Assembly: GCF_900099905.1 (NCBI RefSeq)
Contig: NZ_FNEE01000003.1
Span: 62,001 to 126,000 of the forward strand
DNA length: 64,000 nt
Reading direction: 5' to 3'
DNA from: Mesorhizobium muleiense
GTDB lineage: Bacteria; Pseudomonadota; Alphaproteobacteria; Rhizobiales; Rhizobiaceae
In this document: positions 26,163-34,287 of the stretch, one piece after another
Numbering within the stretch: position 1 is the stretch's first letter
Layout: each line of letters begins with the position of its first letter
Position numbers and translations under genes: made by a program
Notes under the pieces: generated by a model
Seen by the model: only the letters and a program-made list of their open reading frames with translations
What the model was told of the DNA's origin: nothing
The model's database searches: none

Positions 26163-26491
26163 AGTTTCACCAGAGAGGCGTGCGGCCCGGATGCGAGTTT
26201 CAAAAAAGTCCGATCCTCTTTCAGGATGAATTTTTCACGCCGGGCGAATTCGTAATTGGCCTTGCCGGCCGGGTCGGCGGCGAGCCGGATACGGTAGGCT
26301 TCGTAAGCCGCCAGGCTGTCGATGTTGTAGGCGGCATAGGCTGTCGTGGCCGAGCCCTCATGCGGCGCGAAATAGCCGATCAGATCGGCGCCACAGCGCG
26401 GGATCGCCTGGCCCCAGTTGCGGGCATACTCCTCGAACGCCGCCTTGCCGAACGGATCGATCTCGTAGCGGATGAAGCAGGTGATGGTCAT
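26159..26491 (-). CDS. NIPSNAP-family protein
   Basis: A 110-residue protein of the NIPSNAP/dimeric alpha-beta barrel group. It starts MTITCFIRYEIDPFGKAAFE and shows the family pattern with ARNWGQAIPR and DLIGYFAPHEG. Function unknown in bacteria. The ATG at 26491 is preceded by AAGGAG. It is the middle gene of a DUF1127 / NIPSNAP / ABM unit that is divergent from an ArsR-type regulator. Confidence 0.8.
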   Translation of the reverse strand: MTITCFIRYEIDPFGKAAFEEYARNWGQAIPRCGADLIGYFAPHEGSATTAYAAYNIDSLAAYEAYRIRLAADPAGKANYEFARREKFILKEDRTFLKLASGPHASLVKL

Positions 26492-26587
26492 CTTTTGTCT
26501 CCTTGCTGAATCTGGTTTGTTGCGGCGACAGTTCGAGCGGGGTCGAAATATTCCGTGGATCGATGTGCTAGGCAATTTCTCCGGTGG

Positions 26588-26815
26588 TCATGCTTGCCAA
26601 AAGGATTTCGCGCATTCGCGGCGAACGTCTTGTGGCGTCAGGCCGAGGTCGCGCAAAAGGTGCTCGTCAATCTCGGCGAGGTCGAGGCGTTGCAGATGGC
26701 GGTCATACCACCGCGCCAGCAGCCGCAGATGCGCCCGGCGCAAGATCATGAACGGAGACGGCCGACGGCCAAAGCGGTTGGCAAGCACGGTGTGGGGAAC
26801 GGTTCTTGCGGTCAT
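26588..26815 (-). CDS. DUF1127-family small protein
   Basis: A 75-residue basic protein. The C-terminal half carries the DUF1127 signature (LRRAHLRLLARWYDRHLQRL, then LRDLGLTPQDVRREC), with the usual LRDIGLSR-like core. Short DUF1127 proteins in alphaproteobacteria affect RNA turnover and phosphate or carbon metabolism, but their role is not settled. It is first in its unit, 68 bases from the divergent regulator start. Confidence 0.85.
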   Translation of the reverse strand: MTARTVPHTVLANRFGRRPSPFMILRRAHLRLLARWYDRHLQRLDLAEIDEHLLRDLGLTPQDVRRECAKSFWQA

Positions 26816-26883
26816 CGTCGTCTCCTTGATCTCGGCGCAGGATAGTGGTTATCTGACGTCAATGCTTCGATGAAGGACGAACC

Positions 26884-27558
26884 ATGCGTGAAGGACCAGA
26901 TATAGCCCGCATCGCCAGCCTGGTCGGCGATCCGGCACGGGCAAACATGCTGACCGCGCTGATGGGTGGCACGGCGCTGACAGCGAGCGAACTGGCGCTC
27001 GAGGCCGGCGTGTCGCTGCCGACCGCCAGCTCGCATCTGTCGAAACTGATGGAGGGCGGGCTGCTGACGCTGGCAAGCCAGGGGCGGCACCGCTACTACG
27101 GGCTGGCCGGGCCGCAGGTGGCTGGCATGATCGAGGCGATCACCGGCGTGGCCGCCGCGGTCGGACCGCAGCGGGTGCGGCCGGGTCCGCGTGATGCGGC
27201 GATGCGCGTGGCGCGGGTCTGCTACGACCACCTCGCCGGCGAGCAGGCCGTGGCGATGCTGGACCGTCTAGTCGCTCGACAAGTGCTGCTGCGCGACGAC
27301 AAGGAGATCCGGCTCGGGCCGTCGGCCGCCTCGCATTTCGCCGCGATCGGCATCGATGTCGAGAGCAAGGCGCGACGACCGGTGTGCCGGGCTTGCCTCG
27401 ACTGGAGCGTGCGGCGCTCGCATCTGGCCGGCACGCTGGGCGCTGCCATCCTCGACAAGATCCTTCTGGAAAAATGGGCGCGGCGCGACAAAGACAGCCG
27501 CGCGGTGATCTTTTCGCCGATGGGCAAGCAGTCCTTCGAGAGGGTGTTTCTCGCTTGA
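26884..27558 (+). CDS. ArsR-family transcriptional regulator
   Basis: A 224-residue protein with an N-terminal winged helix (LTASELALEAGVSLPTASSH, then LSKLMEGGLLTLASQGRHRY) and a C-terminal domain of about 140 residues with CRACLDW. It lacks the ELCVCDL metal site of ArsR/SmtB, so metal sensing by the classic site is unlikely. It is divergent from the DUF1127-NIPSNAP-ABM unit, which is its probable target. A GACGTC palindrome lies in the 68-base gap. Confidence 0.85.
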   Translation: MREGPDIARIASLVGDPARANMLTALMGGTALTASELALEAGVSLPTASSHLSKLMEGGLLTLASQGRHRYYGLAGPQVAGMIEAITGVAAAVGPQRVRPGPRDAAMRVARVCYDHLAGEQAVAMLDRLVARQVLLRDDKEIRLGPSAASHFAAIGIDVESKARRPVCRACLDWSVRRSHLAGTLGAAILDKILLEKWARRDKDSRAVIFSPMGKQSFERVFLA

Positions 27559-27561
27559 TTG

Positions 27562-28551
27562 TCAGCCGCGCTTGAGCGGCTTGCCCTGCTTGAAAAAATC
27601 CGCCCAGGGATCGGCTTTCGCCAACTGTTTCAGCGTCGTCTTGTCGCCGATCGGAAATGCGTTCGGCGCCAACCCGGCCTCGACCTCGGCCCAAATCGCC
27701 GGCATCGATGCCGTGGCGCCCTTCTTGGCGCGCGACGAATAGGGGGCCACCGTGGTCGAGCCGCGGCCGTTGCGCAGATAGTCGACGAAGATCTTGCCGG
27801 TGCGGGCCTTCTTCGACAGCGTCGCTGTATACCGATCAGGGGCGGCCTGCTCGAGGGCACGGGCGAAATCATGGGCGAAGTCCTTCACCTCATCCCAATC
27901 CGCCGACGGTTTCAGCGGCACGACGACATGGTAGCCCTTGCCGCCCGAGGTCTTGACGAAATTCGGCAATGACAGTGCATCGAGCCGGCCGTGAATTTCG
28001 AGCGCCGCCGCGCGCACCGCTTTCACGTCGACGCCTTCGTCGGGATCGAGATCGAAGATGATCTGGTCCGGCTTGTCCAGTTCGTCGATGGTGCAGCCCC
28101 AGATATGGATCTCGACCACGCCGAGTTGGACCAAAGCAGCGACACCGTCGAAATCGCGGATGAACAATATCTCCTCGCCGTCGGTCGGATCCTTCATCCT
28201 GGCGATTTTTTCGTGCATGCCCGCGGAGGCATGCTTCTGAAAAAAGCGTTGGCCGTCGACGCCGTCCGGCGCGCGCACCAGGCTGAGCGGCCGATCGACG
28301 ACGAATTGGTGCATGCGTGGCCAGACCAAAGCGTAATGATCGAGCAGGCCCTGCTTCGATATCTTCTCCTGCGGCCACAGAAGCTTGTCCGGATGAGAAA
28401 GTTTTATGACGGTGTCTGCCGCCTCCGTGGATTTGACAGCGGCGGATGTCTCGCCCTTGCCGCTGGCAGGCTTTGCCTTGCTGTCGGCCCTGCCAGCGGG
28501 TGCTTTCGGCTTTTCCTGCACGACTTCCTCCGCCGGTTTGTCCTCGCGCAA
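27562..28551 (-). CDS. LigD-type DNA polymerase/primase domain protein, probably a remnant of a larger ligase
   Basis: 329 residues. After a charged linker (1-45) comes a complete archaeo-eukaryotic primase-type LigD polymerase domain: DLDPDE at 167-172 (metal Asp pair), KTSGGKGYHV at 200-209 and the third Asp at 257. LigD polymerases extend ends in Ku-dependent end joining. The start is a TTG with no clear ribosome site, and its first residues (LREDKPAEE) are the normal ligase-to-polymerase linker of rhizobial LigD. In the 90 bases before it the end of a ligase OB-fold can be read only after a one-base shift. No ku gene is in the window. Confidence 0.75.
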   Translation of the reverse strand: MREDKPAEEVVQEKPKAPAGRADSKAKPASGKGETSAAVKSTEAADTVIKLSHPDKLLWPQEKISKQGLLDHYALVWPRMHQFVVDRPLSLVRAPDGVDGQRFFQKHASAGMHEKIARMKDPTDGEEILFIRDFDGVAALVQLGVVEIHIWGCTIDELDKPDQIIFDLDPDEGVDVKAVRAAALEIHGRLDALSLPNFVKTSGGKGYHVVVPLKPSADWDEVKDFAHDFARALEQAAPDRYTATLSKKARTGKIFVDYLRNGRGSTTVAPYSSRAKKGATASMPAIWAEVEAGLAPNAFPIGDKTTLKQLAKADPWADFFKQGKPLKRG

Positions 28552-28643
28552 TCCCTGGAACGAGCGTGGCCCATTGTACGGTCGACGTCCAGCTACGGAA
28601 AGTGAGGCAAAGCCGGCTGTCCGGCGTTGCCTCGATCGAGAGT

Positions 28644-29150
28644 CTACTCGGCGGCCTGAAGGTTGACCTTGGCTTCCGCAATCTCGGTGAGCTTGCGGTC
28701 GGTCGCCTGTTCTTCCTTGATGTTGTTGGCCAGGACATTGGCGCAGTCGGTGCGGCCAAGCTGCTTGGCCCAGGCGATCAACGTGCCGTAACGGGTTATC
28801 TCGTAGTGCTCGACCGCCTGCGCGGATGCGATCAGGGCGGCGTCGAGAACGTCCTTGTCGTCGATGTCGCCGCTGACTTCATCGGCTTCCTCGAGAATGC
28901 CGTCGATGGCCGGACAGTTGACCGTCTTGGCCTTCACGCCGTGCAGTTCGAACACCTTCTCGACCCGCTCGATATGACCTTTGGTCTGGCCGAGATGCTT
29001 CTCCAGGCCGGCTTTCAGCTGCGGGTCGGTCGCCTTGTCGATCATCTTCGGCAGCGACTTCTCGATCTGTTTCTCGGCGTAATAGATGTCGCGCAGCGTG
29101 TGGACGAAGAGGTCGTCCAGCGTCTTGATGTCTTTCGAAAAGAAACCCAT
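28644..29150 (-). CDS. DUF892 ferritin-like stress protein (YciE/YciF family)
   Basis: A 168-residue four-helix-bundle protein. Family landmarks are LDDLFVHTLRDIYYAEKQIE, HLGQTKGHIERVE and AQAVEHYEITRYGTLIAWA, whose Glu/His residues form a di-iron-like site. Such proteins are typical members of the alphaproteobacterial general stress regulon. A perfect EcfG-type promoter lies about 100 bases upstream. It ends just before the LigD-like remnant on the same strand. Confidence 0.9.
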   Translation of the reverse strand: MGFFSKDIKTLDDLFVHTLRDIYYAEKQIEKSLPKMIDKATDPQLKAGLEKHLGQTKGHIERVEKVFELHGVKAKTVNCPAIDGILEEADEVSGDIDDKDVLDAALIASAQAVEHYEITRYGTLIAWAKQLGRTDCANVLANNIKEEQATDRKLTEIAEAKVNLQAAE

Positions 29151-29246
29151 GGCTTTGCCTTTCCATTGTTCTTGCTGTGTTGGGGGTTCCGGCGGCGGTT
29201 CCGCTCGGAAGCCGCTGGGCCGGGGTTGGTCCCGGCTCTCAGCGTC

Positions 29247-29271
29247 AACGTGCTTCTATCGGACGGGTTCC
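29247..29271 (-). promoter_or_regulatory. EcfG (general stress sigma) promoter for the DUF892 gene
   Basis: On the minus strand, GGAAC-N16-CGTT matches the EcfG/RpoE2 consensus at every fixed position. It lies 97 bases before the DUF892 start. The rest of the gap 29151-29569 shows no gene. Confidence 0.7.
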
Positions 29272-29569
29272 TGGCTTCCCCGAGTAATCAGAGAAATTTG
29301 CGCAAGCACGGAAATTTCGCGGCACCGGCCAAGTTGAAACACAAGCGCGTCGGAGCGACATCCAAACGAAACATATGTGATGCAAAAGTCACACTAGCCG
29401 GAATGCCGACGAACTGCATGGAAAGACCCCGAATCAGCCGCATTCCAGCCACGAACCAAGGCCTTTTTGACCAAAGATTAACATCGTGTTCACCGAGTAT
29501 TCACGCCTCGACGCTATGATCCCACGCAATTCGGAAGGGACATCCGAAATCGGGACAGGGACAGGGAAA

Positions 29570-29716
29570 ATGAACTTCTTGACGCACCTCATCGGCTACG
29601 CTGCCGCCATCCGCGAATTCGTCGCGCCGACCTACCGGCCGGAGCGCTATTACATGCGCGGCCCAGGCCCCGCTTGCGCACGCCGCGGCCACACGCTCGG
29701 CATCAGCGCGCACTGA
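29570..29716 (+). CDS. Possible small protein, 48 residues
   Basis: Starts MNFLTHLIGYAAAIREFVAP and continues with an Arg/Tyr/Gly-rich tail. A purine-rich tract (GGGACAGGGACAGGG) stands just before the ATG and would serve as a strong ribosome site. There is no recognisable domain; the N terminus could form an amphipathic helix. It could be a real small gene or a chance ORF. The following 263 bases (29717-29979) hold nothing I can name. Confidence 0.35.
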   Translation: MNFLTHLIGYAAAIREFVAPTYRPERYYMRGPGPACARRGHTLGISAH

Positions 29717-29979
29717 TGACGACCATGGAAAGCCGTCACGATAGCCGGATCTGCAGGCCGGCCGCCGATCATCGTGCGACCACATATCGCACGGAACGTC
29801 CTGGGCTCGCCGACAGGCGGCGTGCGACAACGCCAAGGGTCTGAGTTTCCAGAATTTTGAGATTCTGGGGCTTAGATCTCGCCGCCGGCAAGCTAAGTGC
29901 CGTTTGACACCAGGCAGCCGGGACTCGCGTGACCGCCCAGTAGCTGCAAGATCCCTTCCGCCAAGTTGCCTCCGAAAAG

Positions 29980-30432
29980 CTAGAGCGGGATTGCGGTCGT
30001 CTCCTTGGCGGTTCGAATCACAAACATGGTGTAATACCGCGCCACATTCGTCCGATCTCGGAACAGCCGCTCGCACAAAGTGTCGAACTCGTCCATATCC
30101 ATCAGACGCAGCATAAGGACAGCGTCGGTCGAGCCGCTCACGCTGTAGGCCTGGACCACCACTGGTTCCATGGCGGCAACCTCGAGGAAGCGGCGCATGT
30201 GCTGCTCGCCGTGGCGCTCCAGCTCGACCGTGACGATAGCCTTCATCCCCCTGCCGGCCTTGGCTGGATCAAGTAGCGCGACAACGCGGTCGATGACACC
30301 GACTGACTTGAGCCGCCGTATGCGGCGCAAGCAGCTGGAGGGCGAAAGCCCGACCTCCGCCGCCAGGTCGGCATTGGTGCGCGAAGCGTCTTCTTGCAAC
30401 AGCTTGAGAAGCTTCCTGTCGATCCGGTCCAT
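29980..30432 (-). CDS. Lrp/AsnC-family transcriptional regulator
   Basis: A 150-residue regulator. The N-terminal HTH reads [20 protein letters not shown] with [11 protein letters not shown], and the C-terminal RAM/effector domain includes [18 protein letters not shown]. It is divergent from a Gate-domain membrane protein. A perfect Lrp-style palindrome lies in the 120-base gap. The ligand is probably an amino acid, and the divergent transporter-like gene is the likely target. Confidence 0.9.
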   Translation of the reverse strand: MDRIDRKLLKLLQEDASRTNADLAAEVGLSPSSCLRRIRRLKSVGVIDRVVALLDPAKAGRGMKAIVTVELERHGEQHMRRFLEVAAMEPVVVQAYSVSGSTDAVLMLRLMDMDEFDTLCERLFRDRTNVARYYTMFVIRTAKETTAIPL

Positions 30433-30461
30433 TGCGGTCCTCCGTCGTCGTCTACCCAGTC

Positions 30462-30476
30462 TGCAATTTTATTGCA
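30462..30476. promoter_or_regulatory. Lrp-type operator between the divergent regulator and membrane gene
   Basis: TGCAATTTTATTGCA is a 15-bp dyad with an A/T centre, the size and shape bound by Lrp/AsnC dimers. It is 30 bases before the regulator start and 77 before the membrane-protein start. Confidence 0.55.
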
Positions 30477-30552
30477 CAAATCCGCAAATTTTGACCACAA
30501 ATGCGAACCGTCTCACGGTAGTCATTTGGCGTCAATCACGGAGACAATCGCC

Positions 30553-31548
30553 ATGGCAGTGCAGGCCGCCCTCTATCGAAAGACGCTTGAAACGCTTGAA
30601 ATCTATTGGGAATTGGTTCGCATTATCGTTCCGGTCACGATAGCCACACAGATCCTGCAGGATCTTGGTGTCATCCGGGCGATCTCTCCGTTCTTCGCGC
30701 CTCTCATGACGCTGGTTGGACTGCCGCCCGAGCTCGCCCTTGCCTGGCTGACAGGATTGCTGGTGGGAATTTGGGGCGCGGTGGTGACCGTGTTCACTCT
30801 GGCCCCGGTTTCGACGTTGAGCACTGCCGACATGACCGTTCTTTCAACCCTTTTGCTGTTTGCGCATGCCATTCCGATTGAGCAACGCATCATTCAGAAG
30901 GTTGGGCCAAGCTTCATGGTCACTGCGGCGCTTCGCATTGGCGGCGGACTGATCCTTGCCATGCTCCTGCACCAGATATTCGCAGCAACCGGATTGCTAT
31001 CCGAGCCGCTGAAGCCGGCGTGGATACCAATGGACGAGGGCGCTGACTGGAGCAGTTTTTTTCCAGGCATGCTCAAAACCCTGGCAACCATGCTCGTCAT
31101 TCTCCTCGCACTAAGCTGGCTGATCGAGCTCCTCAAGATGTCGGGCATCCTGGGTTGGCTGAACAAGGGGCTTGCGCCACTCTTTCGCCTTGCCGGCATC
31201 CAGTCACAAGCGGTGCCGTTCACCGCGGTCGGTCTGCTTCTTGGAATTTCCTATGGCGCGGGACTGCTGATCCGCGAGGCGCGCACGACCAGCGTAGAGC
31301 CGCGCCAGATCTTCCTCGCTTGCGTGTTCATGGGCTTTGCCCACAGTCTCATAGAGGACACACTGGTTGTCATCGCTCTGGGTGCAGACTTCACCAGTGT
31401 GTTTTTCGTTCGCCTGATCTTTGCCGTGCTCGCAACCGCGTTGATCGCCCGGGCTATCAGTTCGGCTTCCGACGTTCTGTTTTTCAAAGCATTGTTCCGC
31501 AAGGAAGAAAGTCGCCTCGCTCAGTCGGAATCCGGTTTTGGCGGCTAA
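30553..31548 (+). CDS. Gate-domain (nucleoside recognition) membrane protein
   Basis: A 331-residue protein with about eight or nine membrane helices and two related halves, each with the Gate-domain pattern ([20 protein letters not shown] in the first, [18 protein letters not shown] in the second). Gate-domain proteins include nucleoside carriers and YjiG/YjiH and SpmA/SpmB types; this stand-alone form is a probable transporter of unknown substrate. Divergent Lrp control hints at an amino-acid-related substrate. The ATG at 30553 is used; upstream in-frame sequence crosses the Lrp operator. Confidence 0.75.
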   Translation: MAVQAALYRKTLETLEIYWELVRIIVPVTIATQILQDLGVIRAISPFFAPLMTLVGLPPELALAWLTGLLVGIWGAVVTVFTLAPVSTLSTADMTVLSTLLLFAHAIPIEQRIIQKVGPSFMVTAALRIGGGLILAMLLHQIFAATGLLSEPLKPAWIPMDEGADWSSFFPGMLKTLATMLVILLALSWLIELLKMSGILGWLNKGLAPLFRLAGIQSQAVPFTAVGLLLGISYGAGLLIREARTTSVEPRQIFLACVFMGFAHSLIEDTLVVIALGADFTSVFFVRLIFAVLATALIARAISSASDVLFFKALFRKEESRLAQSESGFGG

Positions 31549-31663
31549 CAATGGAGCGTCTTTGGTCCGCTTATGTGGCTGTGCCCGGCACTCGACATCC
31601 GACAACGCCCTGGAGGACGAGGTCCCGCACCCGCTTGCGGACCGTCCGCTACCGCGGCTGGTA

Positions 31664-32026
31664 CTAACCTTCGCACAGCTCCAGCACCGTCGTGTCGCCT
31701 GCCGCCTTGCCCAGTTCGCGGCAGCCCTGAACCGTGCACAGCGTCCAGCCTTCACCGGTCGCGCCGGAGGCCGCGAGCACAAGGCGCCGCTGCGGCGCCA
31801 TCTTGGGTTTATAGACCCACCAACCGTCCCGCAGCACCGAGCCTTCCGGCGGTTCCATGCCGGCGCCCGAGCCCTTGATCCGTGCCTCGGCGATCTCCAA
31901 GCCGGAAGGCGTCACCTTCCAGTCCTCCTGCCAATGCGTCTTTTCCACCGAATGCGTCCAGGCGAGCGTGAAGGCGGCGACAGTGAGCGTCACCGTCTTG
32001 CCGGCTGCGAGGATACAGAGGCTCAT
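31664..32026 (-). CDS. DUF1850 protein associated with a TAXI-TRAP transporter
   Basis: A 120-residue protein with an N-terminal hydrophobic segment and the DUF1850 pattern: FTLAWTHSVEKTHWQEDW, then SGAGMEPPEG and two late Cys (CTVQGC). DUF1850 genes nearly always accompany TAXI-type TRAP permeases, but their role is unknown. It overlaps the permease gene by four bases (ATGA) and is last in the operon. Confidence 0.85.
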   Translation of the reverse strand: MSLCILAAGKTVTLTVAAFTLAWTHSVEKTHWQEDWKVTPSGLEIAEARIKGSGAGMEPPEGSVLRDGWWVYKPKMAPQRRLVLAASGATGEGWTLCTVQGCRELGKAAGDTTVLELCEG

Positions 32027-34125
32027 GCGGTGCCGGTGGCCTGCCGCGCCCGCCAGCAGTGCCAGCCGATCCAGGCGACAGAGAGCGCCCAGCCGGCTTC
32101 GTCGGTGACAGGCAGCGCGGCAACCAGCAGCACGCCGGCGGCGAAGGCGACGAGACGTTCCCACCAGGCCATGCGCCGGGCCAGGAACCCGACGGCGGCT
32201 GCGCCCCACAGGGCAATGCCCATGCAGGCCTTGGCGACGATATAGGCGACCTCGACGGGATAACCGAACTGGGCGGCGATCGGACCGGGGTCCTGCAGCA
32301 TCAGCGCCGGGGTATAAACCGCCATGAACGGCACGACGAAGCCGGCGACGGCAAGCTTGGTGGCCTGGATGCCGATCTTGAGGCCGCTTTCCTTGGCCAT
32401 CGGCGCGGCGGCGAAGGCGGCCAGCGCCACCGGCGGAGTGAGGTCGGCCATAATGCCGAAATAGAAGACGAACATGTGGCTGACCACCAGCGGCACGCCG
32501 AGTGACAGCAGTGCCGGCCCGGCCAGCGACGAGGTGATGATGTAGTTGGGGATCGTCGGTATGCCCATGCCGAGCACCAGGCAGGTGAGCATGGTCAGCA
32601 CCAGCGACAGGAACAGATTGTTCTCGCCGATGGAGATTATCCAGCCGATGAAGGTGGAGGCGATGCCGGTGAGCGTCAAGGTGCCGATGACGACGCCGAC
32701 GATGGCGCAGGCGATGCCGACCGGCAGCGCGTTCTTTGCTCCCTCGGCTAGCGAATCTATGCATATCTGCAGCGTCTCGCGTCCGCCCCTGAAGGTGATG
32801 CAGGCGATGACGAGCCCGGCGATGACAAAACTGAGGATGTTGACGCCGAACCTCATGAAGGAGGCGGCGGCAAGCCCCAGCGCCAGCCAAAAGACAATGC
32901 GGAAGGCAAGCGGCCCGATCAAAGCCGCCAGCGGCGTGCCGAGGATGAGCACGATGGTCAGCGCCAGCCCCATGGTGCCGGCGAAGATCGGCGTATAGCC
33001 GGCAAACAGCAGATAGATGAGCGCGGCCAGCGGCAGCACCAGCGGCCAATGTCTTCTCACCGCGTGCCACGGATTGGGCAGGTCCGCCTTGGCCATGCCC
33101 TGCAGGCCGGCCTTGCCGGCTTCCAGGTAGACCTGCCAGAAGCAGGCACCGAAATAGAGCAGCGCCGGGATGATCGCTGCCTTGACCACCTCGGCATAGG
33201 GGATGTTCAGCGTCTCGGCCATGATGAAGGCGACCGCGCCCATCACCGGCGGCATGATCTGGCCGCCCATCGACGAGGTCGCCTCGACCGCGCCGGCGAA
33301 AGCCGAACGGAAGCCGAAGCGCTTCATCAGCGGAATGGTGAACTGGCCGCTGGCCACCACATTGGCGACGCCGGAGCCGGAAATGGTGCCCATCAGCGCC
33401 GACGACAGGACGCAGACCTGGGCCGGGCCGCCGCGCCATGTGCCGACCAGGCCAAGCGCGAAATCGTTGAACAGTGCGATCATGCCGGCGCGTTCGAGAA
33501 AGGCGGCGAAGACGACGAAGATGAAGATATAGGCGGCCGAGACGTAGACCGGAGTGCCGTATATGCCTTCGGTGCCAAAGGCGAAGGTGTCGATGAGCTG
33601 TGCGAAATCATAGCCGCGATGGATGAAGGGCGGCGGCAGGTGATTGCCGAAGAAAGCGTAGGCGAGAAAGATCAAGGCGATCAGGGCAAGCGGCAGCCCC
33701 ATCAGCCGCCGCGCAGCCTCGAAAACCAGCACGACCAGCACCGTGCCGACGATCAGGTCCGGCGTGGTGAGGAAGCCGGAGCGCCGGATGAGATCGGCAT
33801 AGAACACCCAATTGTAGAGGCCGGTGGCGAAGCCGAGCACGCCTAGCGTCCAGAACGCTGCTTTCGCCGGTGTGCTTGTGGCGCGCAGATTGGCGATCAG
33901 GCCAAAGCCGAGCAGCAGCAAGAAGCCGACATGCATGGCGCGCACCACCTGGCTCGGCAGGCTGCCATAGGCGGCGATGTAGATCTGGAAGACGGAGAAG
34001 GCGATGGCGATGAGAAAGGCGGCCTTGCCGGCGATGCCGTCGCCGAAACCCGGCGGCAGGCCTTCGACCGGGGCCTCGGCGGTGGGGGAAAGAACGGTCG
34101 GCGTTTCGGGATGGGCGTCGGTCAT
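32023..34125 (-). CDS. TRAP transporter fused permease (TAXI type, DctQM fusion)
   Basis: A 700-residue membrane protein. Small-subunit-like helices (about 35-180) are fused to a large DctM-like domain. Landmarks are FLERAGMIALFNDFALGLVG, ALMGTISGSGVANVVASG, EATSSMGGQIMPPVMGAVAF and MGIPTIPNYIITSSLAGPAL. It imports its substrate with sodium or protons, using the TAXI binding protein encoded upstream. The ATG at 34125 is preceded by AGGAAC. A long palindromic repeat separates it from the binding-protein gene. Confidence 0.92.
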   Translation of the reverse strand: MTDAHPETPTVLSPTAEAPVEGLPPGFGDGIAGKAAFLIAIAFSVFQIYIAAYGSLPSQVVRAMHVGFLLLLGFGLIANLRATSTPAKAAFWTLGVLGFATGLYNWVFYADLIRRSGFLTTPDLIVGTVLVVLVFEAARRLMGLPLALIALIFLAYAFFGNHLPPPFIHRGYDFAQLIDTFAFGTEGIYGTPVYVSAAYIFIFVVFAAFLERAGMIALFNDFALGLVGTWRGGPAQVCVLSSALMGTISGSGVANVVASGQFTIPLMKRFGFRSAFAGAVEATSSMGGQIMPPVMGAVAFIMAETLNIPYAEVVKAAIIPALLYFGACFWQVYLEAGKAGLQGMAKADLPNPWHAVRRHWPLVLPLAALIYLLFAGYTPIFAGTMGLALTIVLILGTPLAALIGPLAFRIVFWLALGLAAASFMRFGVNILSFVIAGLVIACITFRGGRETLQICIDSLAEGAKNALPVGIACAIVGVVIGTLTLTGIASTFIGWIISIGENNLFLSLVLTMLTCLVLGMGIPTIPNYIITSSLAGPALLSLGVPLVVSHMFVFYFGIMADLTPPVALAAFAAAPMAKESGLKIGIQATKLAVAGFVVPFMAVYTPALMLQDPGPIAAQFGYPVEVAYIVAKACMGIALWGAAAVGFLARRMAWWERLVAFAAGVLLVAALPVTDEAGWALSVAWIGWHCWRARQATGTA

Positions 34126-34148
34126 TGGCGGGTTCCTGGCGGGGCGCA

Positions 34149-34286
34149 ATCCCTCCCCCTTGAGGGGAGGGTTGGACAGCCGCCGAAGGCGGATGGACGG
34201 GTGGGGTCGTTGCGGCAGTGCGCAGCCTGAACCGACCCCACCCGCCTCGCTTCGCTCGGCACCCTCCCCTCAAGGGGAGGGTGCAC
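34149..34286. repeat. Long palindromic intergenic repeat inside the TRAP operon
   Basis: Outer arms CCCTCCCCCTTGAGGGGAGG (from 34151) and CCCTCCCCTCAAGGGGAGGG (from 34262) are complementary with one unpaired base and are each self-complementary. Inner arms GGGTGGGGTCG (34199-34209) and CGACCCCACCC (34233-34243) are perfect. The RNA would fold into a strong hairpin between the binding-protein and permease cistrons. Confidence 0.8.
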
Positions 34287-34287
34287 C

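Noticed and set aside
31551..31667. A 38-codon ORF starting MERLWSAYVAV right after the Gate-domain gene
   Set aside because: Very Arg-rich, no ribosome site of note and no recognisable similarity; more likely chance reading of high-GC DNA.
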